Part shown: piece after piece, positions 29,995-42,329 of the stretch
Layout of the letters: each line of letters begins with the position of its first letter
Numbering within the stretch: position 1 is the stretch's first letter
Source: Paragorgia papillata
Lineage: Eukaryota; Cnidaria; Anthozoa; Scleralcyonacea; Coralliidae
Assembly (NCBI GenBank): GCA_035771165.1
Contig: JAWNZC010000314.1
Location: 2,033,501-2,097,500, forward strand
Reading direction: 5' to 3'
Length of the DNA: 64,000 bases
Translations under genes and position numbers: made by a program
The notes under the pieces: model-generated
Seen by the model: only the letters and a program-made list of their open reading frames with translations
Database searches by the model: none
What the model was told of the DNA's origin: nothing

Positions 29995-30845
29995 GATAAA
30001 TCTATTTAACAATTAGTCACCGAAGTCGAGGTGACTATCGGTGAATATTTACCGAGCCGCGAAGCGGCGAGGTAAATACACAGATAGTCACCGAGACTGA
30101 GGTGACTAATTGTTTTAGTATAATTTTGAAACAAAAACTTTTAAACAACTGCTTTCATTTTAACAATGGTGATTCTGTTTATTCACAGACGATGTTAGCA
30201 AGCCACAGTCTTTGTCAGTAAACAATTTCAAAAAAAGAGTAAACAACATCCTACTTTGGAATTGAACTTGTACATACATTCAAATATATGCTAAAAAGAC
30301 TTTTATTCTGGTGTTTTGGATCCTGTGTTATGGCTTTTTTGCACTTAATTATTCATGTTCAATATGTTCTTCACTCATGACGAAGTTTTCGCAACATCGC
30401 TACGACCAAAATCTAGCCAAAACATACAAAAAATAGGAAGAATTATAGAAAATATACTTCCTTACCTTTATAAAGTTTTGTTTTCACGATATTTAATATG
30501 TACAACATCTCAGTGATAAATGTTTTCAGTATTATGCTCTTTTGTTTGTCTCAAAAACTACAGCCCCATTTTGAATAAAAAAGTCAACAGTTCAATGGAA
30601 TCAACAAATTATAAAATCTCATACTTCAAAATGACAACTCCGAGGGGGAGACTGAAACGAGTAAAGTCAGTGCAGTGTTGAATAAGTATCAGTCTCTTTT
30701 CCAAAACTACTTTTGAAGAACAATTTCTTGTGATGCAATAGTCACCGCGCTAGGCGGTGACTATCACCTCAGAGTCATCGCTGAGCGGACCAATCAGAAA
30801 GCTGGAAAGCCTTTTTTCCACTATGAAATTATACTAAAATAAGTT
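29995..30845. mobile_element. MITE with GTCACCGAAGTCGAGGTGAC clusters
   Basis: Left part 29998-30130 holds GTCACCGA-GAGGTGACTA palindromes around GCCGCGAAGCGGC and ends TTAGTATAATTTTGAAAC. Right part 30735-30845 has AGTCACCGCGCTAGGCGGTG and ends with the inverted AAATTATACTAAAATAA. The middle (30131-30734) has no gene. Elements with this palindromic head are widespread in anthozoan genomes, to my knowledge. Confidence 0.6.
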
Positions 30846-31013
30846 AGTCAGAATCACTTCTAGTGATTGTATACGTACAACGTAATCCGCTTACTTATAT
30901 ATATACACTAACCTGCAGACCCATTATAGTGTGTTAAATCTACTATAATAATTTAGTCAGAATCATTAGAAACGGTTTAGAACTAGATGTAGTATATAGT
31001 TTCTAAGACTGCG

Positions 31014-31630
31014 TTCACACGAGTCCCATATAGAAAATAATCGGTAACATGTGGTTATGTTCACACGAATCCGTCATAATTTAACGACGCTTTGATTAAT
31101 GTTCACACGACTCCGGAACCTTCTGGTGTACATCCAGTATTTCAATGCTGTGCACTGTTTAAATAGCCATATTTCGTCAAAAGTAAATGGAAACGAGGAG
31201 AAATTCAAAGAATATTATCCCACCAAAGTGTATATAGTGCACTCTGGGTTTACAAATTTTGTCTTTCTGTTAGGAACTCTCTTTATTGACTATTAATAAT
31301 CTTCTCGTATTTGGGTAGTCATTGTTGTAATAATGTTATAATTGTTCAAACAGCAGCACAAGCTTTCCGAAGTCGAGAAGACAAGTAAAGTTTTCCATTG
31401 CCGTTTGGTTAGGAGCTGAAGCTTTAGGAACTGGGTACTAAAGCGGAGTGAAAAAGTGCCGGATCTTCACACGGGTTCCGTTTTCATCTCGCTCCGTCTA
31501 GAAATCGTTTTCAAAACGCTCCGCGGTTAGAGCGCCGTTTTCACACAATTTCGATCCGGTTCCGTGTGCAGCGTTTTGTGACTTTTTAGCGCCGTTTTCC
31601 ACTCGCTCCGGACTCGTGTGAACGGTCTAA
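31014..31630. mobile_element. MITE with GCGTTCACACGAGTCC ends
   Basis: Left GACTGCGTTCACACGAGTCC and right GGACTCGTGTGAACGGTC are inverted. Further GTTCACACGA words at 31058 and 31101 suggest subterminal repeats. The inner part has CGCTCC-rich hairpins at 31490-31600. A fragment with GTTCACACGACTCC reappears at 37542. Confidence 0.7.
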
Positions 31631-32993
31631 GTGCCGTAGTAAACTTTTTCAAGCTATAGTTACTTTAACCGTATATCTTAACTTTTGAATAATCTACCTT
31701 GCTCAAGTCGAGTTTCTACTTCAGTTAATCACTTTAAAACTCAACTTTCTAATCATTATAATTATACTAATTCTGTAATTAATGCTTACGACGTCGATAA
31801 GTTTTGAACCTGGAAATCTATCTGTTTGAAATGTTCTTCCTGGCAAAATTACGTATACTCTCTTCTAAACCCTGCTGCTCTGACCTTCATCATTTTATGT
31901 ATTGTATTTTCTTTTTTGTTGTAATAAAGGTGTACTTAAATTGGAACCTAGCTCTGTTGTACTGTCCCACAGTATACTATATAGCTATACTGTAGGTGCA
32001 TGTAGGTTAGCGGTTAGCATAATATAAGCAAGATGGTAAACCCGTTTACTGATTAGGGTTAAAGGTTTTGTAATATATATAGGTAAGCATGACTAAAATG
32101 TTTATATTATCTGTTCGTGAATATATTTGACTAAGTTTGAATATCTAATTTGCCTGTTGTATGTGATAATTTTGAATTTTCATATAGCATAACTATGTTG
32201 GTATAAATTATGCAGCTTATAGCTTCGATAATATGATACTGCTAGTCTAGCTTTCATGCACCCTACCGAAACTTTGTAATTCTTTATAATTATATGATAA
32301 ATGAATTCGGGAAGAGGGCTGAGTTTGGCGTCCGGTGCGAAGAGTGGCGCGTTCTGTATTGTTGTAGTAAATATAGCAGACCATTATTTGGTTTGTATCC
32401 GTTTTATTATAGCAACGGGATTTGCCTAGTTGGGACTTCGACTCGTGTCTGTTCTCTATAGCCTCTTTATCAATCTAGCCTTTCTCTTTTTGTAATTACG
32501 TATTGTATAATCTATTATTATTATTATTGTAGTATTGTATTAGTGAGTTTGATTTAAGTTTCAATTATTACTTTCCATTCGATTTGATTTTAAATTTCAA
32601 TTAAATTCGATTAAATTTCTTGGGTACGTGAATTCAACACTTAAATTGCTAATCAAAGTGTATAAGTAATTCAAGCATCGCCCCAACGGAATCAAGTTTG
32701 CGCTTTCTAAAGGTCTTGTATTTCCTGTTTTTTTTGGTGAAGTCTGCACACAGGCTACTTATTTATCAACACCGACTGTAAATATAATTTTGATTATAAT
32801 CATCTATTTTAATCGAGTGTGTGCTCTGCATTGGAAACTTTTTGCTGAAATTTTTGTGAAATGAAAGTTTCTAAATATATTGGTCCCAAGTCAAGCATAC
32901 CTTTGTTGGTAAAAATTAATTTTAATACCGGATTACTTCTTAATGGGTCTTATATTGGGGTCAACGAAACTTCTGGAAAACATGCATGGGAGT
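31631..32993. other. No gene seen
   Basis: AT-rich intergenic sequence with TTA/TTG microsatellite-like patches near 32515 and no supported coding region. The open frame 31804-31995 has no motif. Confidence 0.45.
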
Positions 32994-33170
32994 ATGGAGC
33001 AAAGTGAAAAGGTGCTAAACTGCTGAGATTAGCTTTGATAACGAAATACTGACGTTTCAAGCAGGGTTCTTCAACAGAGTTATGTGATGAATAGCTCCGC
33101 TCGGAACGTCAGTATTTTGTTATCAAAACTAATCTCGGCAGTTTACCATCTTTTCACTTTGCTCTATCTA
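32994..33170. repeat. Hairpin MITE, GAGCAAAGTGAAAAG arms
   Basis: ATGGAGCAAAGTGAAAAGGT pairs with ATCTTTTCACTTTGCTC, and GATAACGAAATACTGACGTT with AACGTCAGTATTTTGTTATC. Arms are about 68 bp, the loop about 40 bp. Confidence 0.9.
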
Positions 33171-34140
33171 AAACACTGCTTATACGCAGCGCTCTGGTTT
33201 TTCACATCATTATCTGTCGGTTATTTTTCGTTAAAGTTCGCTGAACAAGAGTGCCGGACAGAATCAACGAGTGACACTGACCTCTTAAGTGAAGCATGCA
33301 CTAAAACCCTTGACTTGGGTAAGTGTCTGAGTCAACACTCCATTAAAATTCTCATCGACAAGATTAGAAAAATATTTCGTTAATGTGTGAAGGTAAAACC
33401 GCACTTTATATAGTGACTAAATTCATGGTATATAGTGACTATGCCATCTATACCTATTTGGCGTTTACCGTGTTTTTGCTCCTCATTACGTTTACCGTGC
33501 TTTTGCTCTCCAATACTTTACAAAATTTACGAAGAATGTTATTATCAATATGTTCTTGCTGGTCGTGTAAATAAATCTGCATGTGCGAAAAGCTTTAAAA
33601 AAGATACAAGCGTAGGCGAAATGTACCTAGCGGATAATATTTTTTTACCGGGATGTCTGGCCATGCATGTCTGGGTAGCAAGATGATGTTTCTCAGCTTC
33701 ATCGTGCATATATTCCAGGCAGTGACGCTTTTAACTTTTTTTGTCTGTTTTTCATGTACATGTATTCGTATCGCGATTCACAATTACAACATACGCAAAG
33801 TTTTTACTAAACTATATAGTCTTCGAAATATTGGTTAAAACGGTCAGCTGGCAAGCCTCAAGGTCGGAGTCGGAGGTCAGCTTTCCAGAATCTGGAAGCC
33901 TCGCTGTGATTGGTCGGTTTAAGGGAATGGAATGTGTAGTCGCTCGTTTTGGGGAATGTGAGCCGGAGCGAACTTTGAAAATTGAAAATTTTCAACTTCC
34001 AATACGAACTGAACAATGCACGCTCCAAGAAGAGCGGACGTAATGGAAAACAGCCTTAAAGTGCTTATCAACTCATATAAGATATTACTGATATGAATTC
34101 TATGTAACGTGAATAGTTGAATGCCAAAATATTTTTGGAT
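33171..34140. other. No secure gene; open frames and a weak promoter-like copy
   Basis: Segment 33215-33265 on the minus strand (GTTCAGCGAACTTTAACGAA followed by AAATAACCGACAGA) resembles the core of the gene A/B 5' flank. Plus-strand frames at 33383-33838 have a hydrophobic stretch and YKIYEECYYQYVLAGRV but no recognised domain or splice partner. Confidence 0.35.
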
Positions 34141-34144
34141 TCGA

Positions 34145-34455
34145 ACTTTTATTTGTTGTTATATTGACTATTGAGGTTTCTATTTCCAAAATGGTAATAA
34201 GGATGACGTCTATGTTGGCATAATTTGCATACACAATATTCTGCTACAAGAGAAATATTACCCAATTCACATGTTAATGGCATATTTGAATAGTATATTC
34301 TATATTTTATCATTTTGTCACTCAAATCTTTATACTAATCTTTATGTCACTCAAAGAATTATACGAAAAGGAAGAAAGAAATATAAATGCCTACATAGAC
34401 GTCATCCTCACATTACCATTTTGGAAATACAACCATCAATATAACAGTAATATCG
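34145..34455. repeat. Foldback MITE, TTTCCAAAATGGTAAT arms
   Basis: TTTCCAAAATGGTAATAAGG and ATGACGTCTATG pair with CATAGACGTCATCCTCACATTACCATTTTGGAAA (right arm 34390-34430). The interior is AT-rich with a TCACTCAAA direct repeat. Confidence 0.85.
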
Positions 34456-34874
34456 TATTTTGGTTTATGAGTTTTAAGAAGCTGATTTAATACAATTTGT
34501 GTTTCCGATAGTTTGTGCATGTAACTAACTTTATAACCAGACAGCTTAAAAAAGTTTGACTGTTCTCAATGTTAAATATTCGATAACACAAATTGATATA
34601 CAGTCTCAGCACGGTGACAATTTCAGGTTTAGGTCGATGTGCATGATTGTGGTTTTAAAATTTGCAAAGAAGAATTGATTTACTTAAAATGCAAACGAAT
34701 CCTAAAATTGATTTAGATCTTCCTTACGGCCGATGACGCAATTTCGTGACATAAGTTAGCCGGCTATAGCCAATTAAGATGGTAGTACCATGAATATGGT
34801 AGCTGACTATGGAGTGTCTTTTTACTATCCATTGTAGCACCCATGCGCGCGAGATTTGGAAAACATGATTTGGT

Positions 34875-35110
34875 AGGGGGGCGTTTATACGGAGGGGGCC
34901 AGCTCGCTTGGTAGGGCTAGTTCTCTTTGCCGAGATCCCGCATCTCAGTAATCCCTTGTAAAAATTTGTTTACGTTTACATGACAAGACGGCCAGCCATC
35001 TTAGGTGAGATTTCGCTAAGCTATTGACAACCTAATATCTCGCCTAGGAGAGCTGGAAATTTCCCATGTAAACGCACTCAAGAGGACTGGCCTTCTTAGG
35101 AGAGCTAACA
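34875..35110. repeat. MITE of the GCGTTTATAC / GGCCAGCC family
   Basis: GGGGGGCGTTTATACGGAGG opens it; inside are palindromic GGTAGGGCTAGTTCTCTTTG, TAGGTGAGATTTCGC and GCCTAGGAGAGCTGG. Much of 34960-35100 is a diverged inverted match of 24930-25095. Confidence 0.6.
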
Positions 35111-35235
35111 AATGAGCTCAGTACACGCGATAAAGTTTGCTCTTTTTGCTTGTGACTAATTCTTTTTGGTCAACTTTCTATTTTGATCACAACAATATAT
35201 CAGTACTATGCTAATTTAATTCTCGCGTCAGGGAC

Positions 35236-35465
35236 AACTTCAATCTCGTTCCAAGAGCCCACGTTCCCACATGGGAAACGAGAGACTCTGGGATAATCCG
35301 TTCACGCCATCAAAGGATTCTTGTTACCCGGAAGAAGAGTTATATAGCGTTCACTGTGTTTATCAGCCAATGAAAGATCGATGTGAAACGGATTATCCCA
35401 GAGTCTCTCGTTTCCCGGGTGGGGAACGTTGGCTCTGGGAACGAGATTGGGACCACTTAAGTTCA
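35236..35465. repeat. Hairpin insertion in the left arm
   Basis: GGGAAACGAGAGACTCTGGG with ATAATCCGTT pairs with AACGGATTATCCCAGAGTCTCTCGTTTCCC. The right arm lacks it at the matching place, so it was inserted after the inverted duplication. Confidence 0.85.
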
Positions 35466-35559
35466 CGTCGTTTCTCTTTGCTGTTGTTGTTTTTCCTGTT
35501 GGCCTAATATTTAACAAGACCATCCTGTTGTAAATATTGATGTTTGTAATATTTATGCT

Positions 35560-35725
35560 TTGCTTCCATGCTCGAAATAGACGTGATTATATACTTGTCC
35601 GTTATATGTTACCCTAAAGTTCGTTAAACAATACTCAATAGTGATCACATTTTCATATTGACTGTTGTGTCAAGTAACTACTTGACTCATTTAACAAGAT
35701 GCCTGTTCAAGCGTTCGTGCACTCG
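35560..35725 (-). promoter_or_regulatory. Relic of the gene A/B 5' flank
   Basis: On the minus strand: GTTTAACGAACTTTAGGGTA, then ACATATAACGGACAAGT and a CGTCTATTTCGAGC to GCAAAGCATAAATATT block, as at 41755-41870 in the opposite arm. It lacks the upstream TTTGATTGAGTG part. No signal exon follows. Confidence 0.55.
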
Positions 35726-36950
35726 GGCTACAAATTGGCGTAGCCTTCGCACATCTAGAAAACCTGTGCAACAGGTTTAATTAAAAATAGCGTTTTGTCC
35801 CAACTGTTCGACCAACTGTATCATCTTCATAAATTCGTATGTATATTAATTCCAGTATCACAATTATCACTTCAGATCTCCATTAATGATAACAAACGTT
35901 TAGGCGTAAACCAGCAATTAATGTCTAAAATAGGTATTTTTAAATGGTGACCTTACCGATAGATTGTCTGTTGGAAATGCTATTAGTTAAACACTCGATC
36001 TGAATCTGTAAGATTTAAAGTCGCTTGGTTTATCAGCTGTTGCTATAACGGACGATCGAGCAAACAGTTTCGAAGGGTCGAACGAGAAGACCCGGAAGAA
36101 AGTTCCTACAATATTCATTTATTCGCCGTGAGTTCACACCGAGGCAGCAGCCAATTAAAACTTTTGTAATACGGTTAGACTGTAAAGGGCCAATCAGGAA
36201 TCTTTCCACAGATCTGTGGAAAATCCATGTGACCTAGAACACGATTACACAGACGCTCTCTCCCGCGAGGGGAGTCAGCGGCTGTACACAGGCTATGGTT
36301 AACCAAATAAGTGACTGCTTCTGTATATTCGTTCACACAGAGTAGACCAAATTATGTAAAGACCATGCACATTATATAGATGATTGGCCTACTAAGGTGC
36401 ATTACAGACAAATTTGCCCACAAGCCTCGATATAAATAGAAAGATTTCAAAATTGGTGATTGTTGTTGGTATTGTTCCCCCATGTATGATTAACTTACGG
36501 AAACTTTATATAAAAATGACAAGAAAGTGGCCGACAGGCTAATCATTTGCCGGAATAAAATATATCTTACGGAACAGCAACTCTCCTGTCTACCCCCAGC
36601 TGCTACCACACACAACATGAATTTAAGGAAGCAGAATATTATTCACAAATTACATGCAATGGACAGCCATATTATTTTATAGTGAAATAAAAGTAGCGTG
36701 CTGCGTAGGCAGTGTTGAAGCAACAATCGAAATATAGTTTAGGTTAGGTATACTGCCGAAACAGAGAAGTCTAACGTTTCGAGCGAAGGCCCTGCGTCAG
36801 AGAGAAAACGTATATCGGACGGCCACTTTAATTAGCAAATACAGTATAGTTCACGGGGCGCAGGTGAGGTATTCTGAAGGGGCGCATGCATGTTCCATTG
36901 GCACAATGGCACATAGGCCAGTCCAAGCCTGCTCTCACTTCAAAACTTAT

Positions 36951-37283
36951 TATTTCAACGTTACTATGGTTCCTATATTACATGACCGAAAGTCTCGTGG
37001 CGGCCATCTTGGTACTCCAATTTGTCATTGAAATCAGTGACCAGTATTGATACGATATTTTGCATATCCGGTTCTAGTTTGTCGTTACTGCAAAAGTCTT
37101 GTATTAAAGTTAATTTCTTATGAGATTCTCTCTTGGTTTACTTGAAAATTCTTCAATGACTTTTGGAATAATAATAATTGTTAGACAGCGAACTCCGAGT
37201 CGGAGTGACGAACCATACCATGTAATAAGTACAGAGTTTTCTCTAGGTATGGTTCTTCACTCGGAGTATAGGACCTTATATCA
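36951..37283 (+). repeat. Direct repeat, first copy
   Basis: Repeated at 37919-38290 in the same direction (CATGACCGAAAGTCTCGTGG, GAGATTCTCTCTTGG, ACAGCGAACTCCGAGTCGGA). The second copy has extra sequence around CTACTCGCCGCGGCTGGG. The third, inverted copy is in the right arm at 39960-40330. Confidence 0.85.
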
Positions 37284-37339
37284 TTCTTCAGTGATGCCAA
37301 ATAGTTTACTAAAGTTCGTTTGTTCGTGCAATTCCTAAA

Positions 37340-37455
37340 CTCAAAATGCAAGTGTTTCGTCATCATTTATCCGTTAACGTTTCGATAAAGTTCGTTGAGC
37401 AATAGTGGTAAACACTCAATCAAACTCAAAGACTGACATTTTCGGAAATTCGTTC
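37340..37455 (-). promoter_or_regulatory. Relic of the gene A/B 5' flank
   Basis: Minus-strand order CGAACGAATTTCCGAAAATG, TTTGATTGAGTGTTTACCAC, GCTCAACGAACTTTATCGAA, GTTAACGGATAAATG. This is the same block order as upstream of genes A and B. No signal exon is recognisable below it. Confidence 0.6.
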
Positions 37456-38399
37456 GAAAACAATTGTATAATGAAGTAACCGTTTTCACCCGATACCGAT
37501 ACGAAAGAGTGAACCCGTTTGAATTTCACGACGGTTTCGAAAGTGTTCACACGACTCCTGAACCTTCTGATGTACATCCTGCAGTTAAGACCATATTCCA
37601 TTACGTCCGCTTTTGCGACACGCGTGACATGGGACTTGTATATAATATTTTATGAACAGATAAGAATGATACAGCTTCTGAGCTTCTCATATAGTTTTGC
37701 TAAGTATATACGTTTATTATCGGAGTTTTGTTTGTTACGATTTACACGAATTGCGATTGTTTTATGACAATAAACAGTATTTGCAGTTGATTCTAATAAG
37801 TCAGTCGTTAGTTAGCCAATCAAAACACTTCCCGATATGGATTATCCCTGGGTACGAGATTGATCCGAGAGCGCCTCGAGATGCTCGGATTGTGGATTTT
37901 GCCTGTGTCTCGGATTGGTCATTATTTCAACATTACTATGGTTCATATATATTGCATGACCGGAAGTCTCGTGGCGGCCATCTTGGTACTCCAATTTGTC
38001 ATTGAAATCAGTGACCAGTACTGATACGATATTTTGCATATCCACTTCTTGTTTGTCGTTACTGCAAAAGTCTTGCATTAAAGTTAATTTCTTATGAGAT
38101 TCTCTCTTGGCTTACTTGAAAATTCTTCAATGACTGTTGGAATAATAATAATTGTTAGACAGCGAACTCCGAGTCGGAGTGACGAACCATACCAGGTAAT
38201 AAGTACAGAGTAAAACTCTACTCGCCGCGGCTGGGATTTGATGACCGAAAGTCACGTCTTTTTCTCTAGGTATGGTTCTTCACTCGGAGTAGGACCTACC
38301 CTGGTCCCAGAGGTCCTACGCCGCCCGCTCCCCCCTCCGAAATGCTGAAAGTAGCGAGAGAACCTCTGGTCGAAGTGGCCGTTTCTTTGAACGCTCCGA

Positions 38400-39889
38400 G
38401 CCAATGAAGTCGCTAGGGTCAGATCTTGACACCATTTTCTGATTGGCTAAGAAATCTGTTAGGGGGGTTTCGATTAAAAAATATAATTACACAACTACAA
38501 GTCAAAGGTGGAGGCGTGAAGAAATATACTGCATCTTGGAAGGCGTTTGTAGCATCGTTATGTTAAAATCTCCGGAGCAAAATTGCAAAACAAAGCCGTA
38601 AAGGACAAGAACTAACAAATACCGTTGCTGGTGCACATTTCCGGGTCGTACCTTGGTACACTGAGTTTGCATTGCGTGAGAGGTATAAATATTATTTCAG
38701 TGCGTTGACTAAACTATTATTTCTCTTATACTCAAGAAATATTTCTACGTTGCCATACGGATTGGGCGATCGAGTATTGACATCTGAAAATTAATCTGCC
38801 GCCGAACTATAATTTATATATACCGAGAACGTCGTTCAGCAAGCTTTTCAATATTCTCTAGTGGGTTCGCCGTGACATCCAAGTATGACGTTTTTTTTAA
38901 TTTGAATACAGTTGTTGCATAAATCAACTTGTTATATCATTCTGTGATTGTAAATCCTATCGCTAATTTTATTACGAATATAATGACGGCGTCGTATATA
39001 ATGCCAAAAGCAAGGCGCCATGCTGCATTTGTATTATTAAACCACCAACGAATTGATGGCTGTTTATTTTTTTAACTCCTATTTTAACCTCATCCAGTCA
39101 TCTCATGCATGCTAAAGAATAAAAACCCGTTGTTTATGAACACTCTAAATAAGAGAACGTGAACTAACACTGATTTGAAAAAACTTGCACGGAAAAATTA
39201 AAGAATATTTGGCGCGTACGTCACAAGCAAATTATTCACACGCATTGATTCAAAAGAAAACAACCTAAACAATAATGGCGCTTTATTTGTGTCATTTTCT
39301 TTTACTTTCTCGGTATAATTTGGTTGCGGCGTATTTTCTCTCGTGTCATTACATGAAAAAGTTCAAAACGTCTGGTTATATCTTTACCCCCCAAAGCCCC
39401 CAAACACAACTCTAGAATATAAATGCATATTATTTCTTTGTGAACGGGTGACATTTTTGCGTTGTAGTTGTGCACATATAAAATTCAGTTTCGTTTTCGC
39501 AATTTTTCTGAATAGCAGCGGCATAGAAACTAAAGCGCCATGGGGGAAAAATTCTGCCCTATGGATAAGAATCTTCCTGTTATTGTAGCTTACAAGTGAT
39601 TTTGAAACGACCAAACGAATAAATAATTTGATCACTGAAGCGGTCGGGCGAGTCATTCAGCGCAACTAATAAGTTGTCTTGTCTTATCTCGTGGGCTGTT
39701 GGTTTTCTTTTTCTTGCTCGACTGGTAAAACGGCCAAATTTCTAGACTTTTATAGTTCATTTCTCCTATAGCCTGCGCTTCAAGCGTCCTTAATAAATAA
39801 AAATTTCTATTAGTGATGCAAAAGTTTTAACCCCCCGGTCAAGTTAATTAGATTACTGCAACATGAAAGTGAGATTTGTAGCGTGTTCG
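38400..39889. other. Unique centre of the inverted duplication
   Basis: No secure gene. Overlapping open frames on both strands at 39343-39656 lack motifs. No hairpin of note. Confidence 0.4.
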
Positions 39890-40957
39890 ACCAGAGGTTC
39901 CGCTCGCCGCTTTCAGCATTTCGTGGGGAAGCGGGCGGCGTAGGACCTCTGGGACCAGGGTAGGTCCTACTCCGAGTGAAGAACCATACCTAGAGAAAAA
40001 TACGTGACTTTCGGTCATCAAATCCCAGCCGCGGTCGAGTAGAGTTTTACTCTGTCTTATTACCTGGTATGGTTCGTCACTCCGACTCGGAGTTCGCTGT
40101 CTAACAATTATTATTATTCCAACAGTCATTGAAGAATTTTCAAGTAAGCCAAGAGAGAATCTCATAAGAAAATGACTTTAATACAAGACTTTTGCCATAA
40201 CGACAAACTAGAAGCGGATATGCAAAATATCGCGTATCAATACTGGTCACTGATTTCAATGACAAATTTGGAGTACCAAGATGGCCGCCACGAGACTTTC
40301 GGTCATGTAATATGGGAACGATAGTAACGTTGAAATAATAAGTTTTGAAATGAGAGAACAACATTCGATCATCTATAATGTGCATGGTCTTTACATAATT
40401 TGGTCTACTCTGTGCATGTGAACGGATATACAGAAGCAGTCACTTATTTGGTTAACCATAGCCTGTGTACATGTAGCCGTTGACTCCCCTCGCGGGAGAG
40501 AGCGTCTGTGTAATCGTGTTCTAGGTCACATGAATTTTCCACAGATCTGTGGGAAGATTCCTGATTGGCCCTTTACAGTCTAATCGTATTACACAAGTTT
40601 TAATTGACTGCTGTCTCGATGTGAACTCACGGCGAATAATTGAATATTGTAGGAACTTTCTTCCGAGTCTTCTCGTTCGACCCTTCGAAACTGTTTGCTC
40701 GATCGTCCGTTATGGCAACAGCTGATAAACCAAGCGACTTTAAATCTTATAGATTCAGATCGAGTGTTTAACTAATAGCATTTCCAACAGACAATCTATC
40801 TGTAAAGTCGCCATTTAAAAATACCTATTTTAGACATTGTTGCTGGTTTAAGCCTAAACGTTTGTTATCATGATACTGGAATTAATATACATACGACATT
40901 TATGAAGATGATACAGTTGGTCGAACAGTTGGGACAAAACGCTATTTTTAATTAAAG

Positions 40958-41606
40958 CTAAACAAATAAATGTACTCGACCGTGGGAAAGCCAGACCATT
41001 GGAAAAACGTCTTGTTTATTTAGTAAATACCCTGTTGAAAGACTCACATCTTCCGATCAAGCACAGCCTTTAATGTGTCAGTTTCTTTATAGTAATGGAA
41101 CTTTGAAAGCTTTACACACAGATTGAAATTATTTAATGTAGGTGTCGTATTATATTTGGAAATGTAATGTAAATGGTACTTTCCTATCATGAAACAAGAA
41201 GCCCAACAAGGACAAGGGAAGCCTTTAGGAGAAGATTTCCAAATCTTGACGTAGCATACATAATTTGGACAAGTTCAAATTTTGATGTTGCCTCTTTAAA
41301 TGACTACAGGAAGCGAGTAGATAACTACTTAGCTCTGAAAATTTCAGACAACAAAGGAGGGATCGATGGGCTTTCGGCGTGATACAAAAATTTACTTCTT
41401 GTACCATAATTAAATAAGGTGCACCTCATAAATGCATGGGGGGGCATTTTTTTGGGACATCCTGTATATTAAAATCGTTGGATTTGTATAATCTTGCTAG
41501 AGTGCGTACTGTATAATTATTAATACTTGCAAATTAACAATCAGAGTTACCTCTAACTGTACAACCACACAGTTTTAAGCGGCCGTCTATATATTAATAT
41601 GCACAC
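40958..41606. mobile_element. Insertion in the right arm with a helix-turn-helix-like fragment
   Basis: Absent from the matching place in the left arm (about 35785). The plus-strand frame around 41178 reads YHETRSPTRTREAFRRRFPN, similar to the N-terminal helix-turn-helix segment (DUF4817-like) of Tc1/mariner-related proteins. Near 41450 is GGGACATCCTGTATATT. The remnant is too short for function. Confidence 0.5.
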
Positions 41607-41754
41607 GCTGTTGCACAGGTTTTCTAGATGTGCGAAGGCTACGCCAATTTGTAGCCCGAGTGAACGCCTGAACAGGCATCTTGTTAAATGAGTCAAGTAG
41701 TTACTTGACCCAACAGTCAATATGAAATTGTGCCAACGTACTGCCGAAGACGTG

Positions 41755-41870
41755 ATTTGATTGAGTGTTTATCACTATTGAGTATTGTTCAACGAACTTT
41801 AGGGTAACATATAACGGACAAATATATAATCACGTCTATTTCGAGCATGGAAGCAAAGCATAAATATTAC
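41755..41870 (+). promoter_or_regulatory. Relic of the gene A/B 5' flank
   Basis: Blocks in order: CGTACTGCCGAAGACGTGAT (41738 on), TTTGATTGAGTGTTTATCAC, GTTCAACGAACTTTAGGGTA, ACATATAACGGACAAATA, TTTCGAGCATGG and GCAAAGCATAAATATT. It is the longest gene-less copy. The expected signal exon position (about 41965) has none. Confidence 0.6.
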
Positions 41871-42329
41871 AAACATCAATATTTACAACAGGATGGTCTT
41901 GTTAAATATTAGGCCAACCAAAAAAAATGGATAAAACAACAGGAAAGAGAAACGACGTGAACTTAAGTTGTCCTTGACGCGAGAATTAAATTAGCATAGT
42001 GCTGATATATTGTTGTGATTAGCATTTCAAATGTTGAATTGTACAAGAAGACCTCCACATGAGTCGAGAATTAGAATTGGGTAGAAAGCTCCACAGGAGT
42101 ATCTAGATTAGAATACTAGAAGGTGATGGGTCCAGTTTGTGGCAGCTTTTTACCATACATTCAATCAACTGGCGCGCGCTGGAACTGGTGGACGAGATGT
42201 CGTAGTCGAAACACCAAATTATACAACAATGCAATCTCGTTCCCAGAGCCAAAAAAACAATGCGAATGAAAAAGTTTTAATCAGCAGTGTGTTTAGAGTC
42301 AACACAAGCATGTGACAGTGACAAAGGAC

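Larger units (their letters stand above)
35188..42020. repeat. Large imperfect inverted duplication
   Basis: Sequence 35188-38390 returns inverted as 39890-42020. Matching anchors include GCTAATTTAATTCTCGCGTC (35209 / 41975), GTTTCGAAGGGTCGAACGAG (36068 / 40670), AATAATAATTGTTAGACAGC (37168 and 38145 / 40105) and GCGGCTGGGATTTGATGACC (38227 / 40015). The left arm carries a nested hairpin (35236-35465), an insertion at about 36388-36933 and a second direct copy of one part; the right arm carries an insertion at 40958-41606. The centre (38400-39890) is unique. Confidence 0.85.

Noticed and set aside
33383..34043. Plus-strand hydrophobic frames that might be membrane-protein exons
   Set aside because: No recognised motif, no compatible splice partner, and overlap with repeat-derived sequence; kept only as a low-confidence note.
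39343..39656. Overlapping frames on both strands in the centre of the inverted duplication
   Set aside because: No motif support and similar openness on both strands, as expected by chance.
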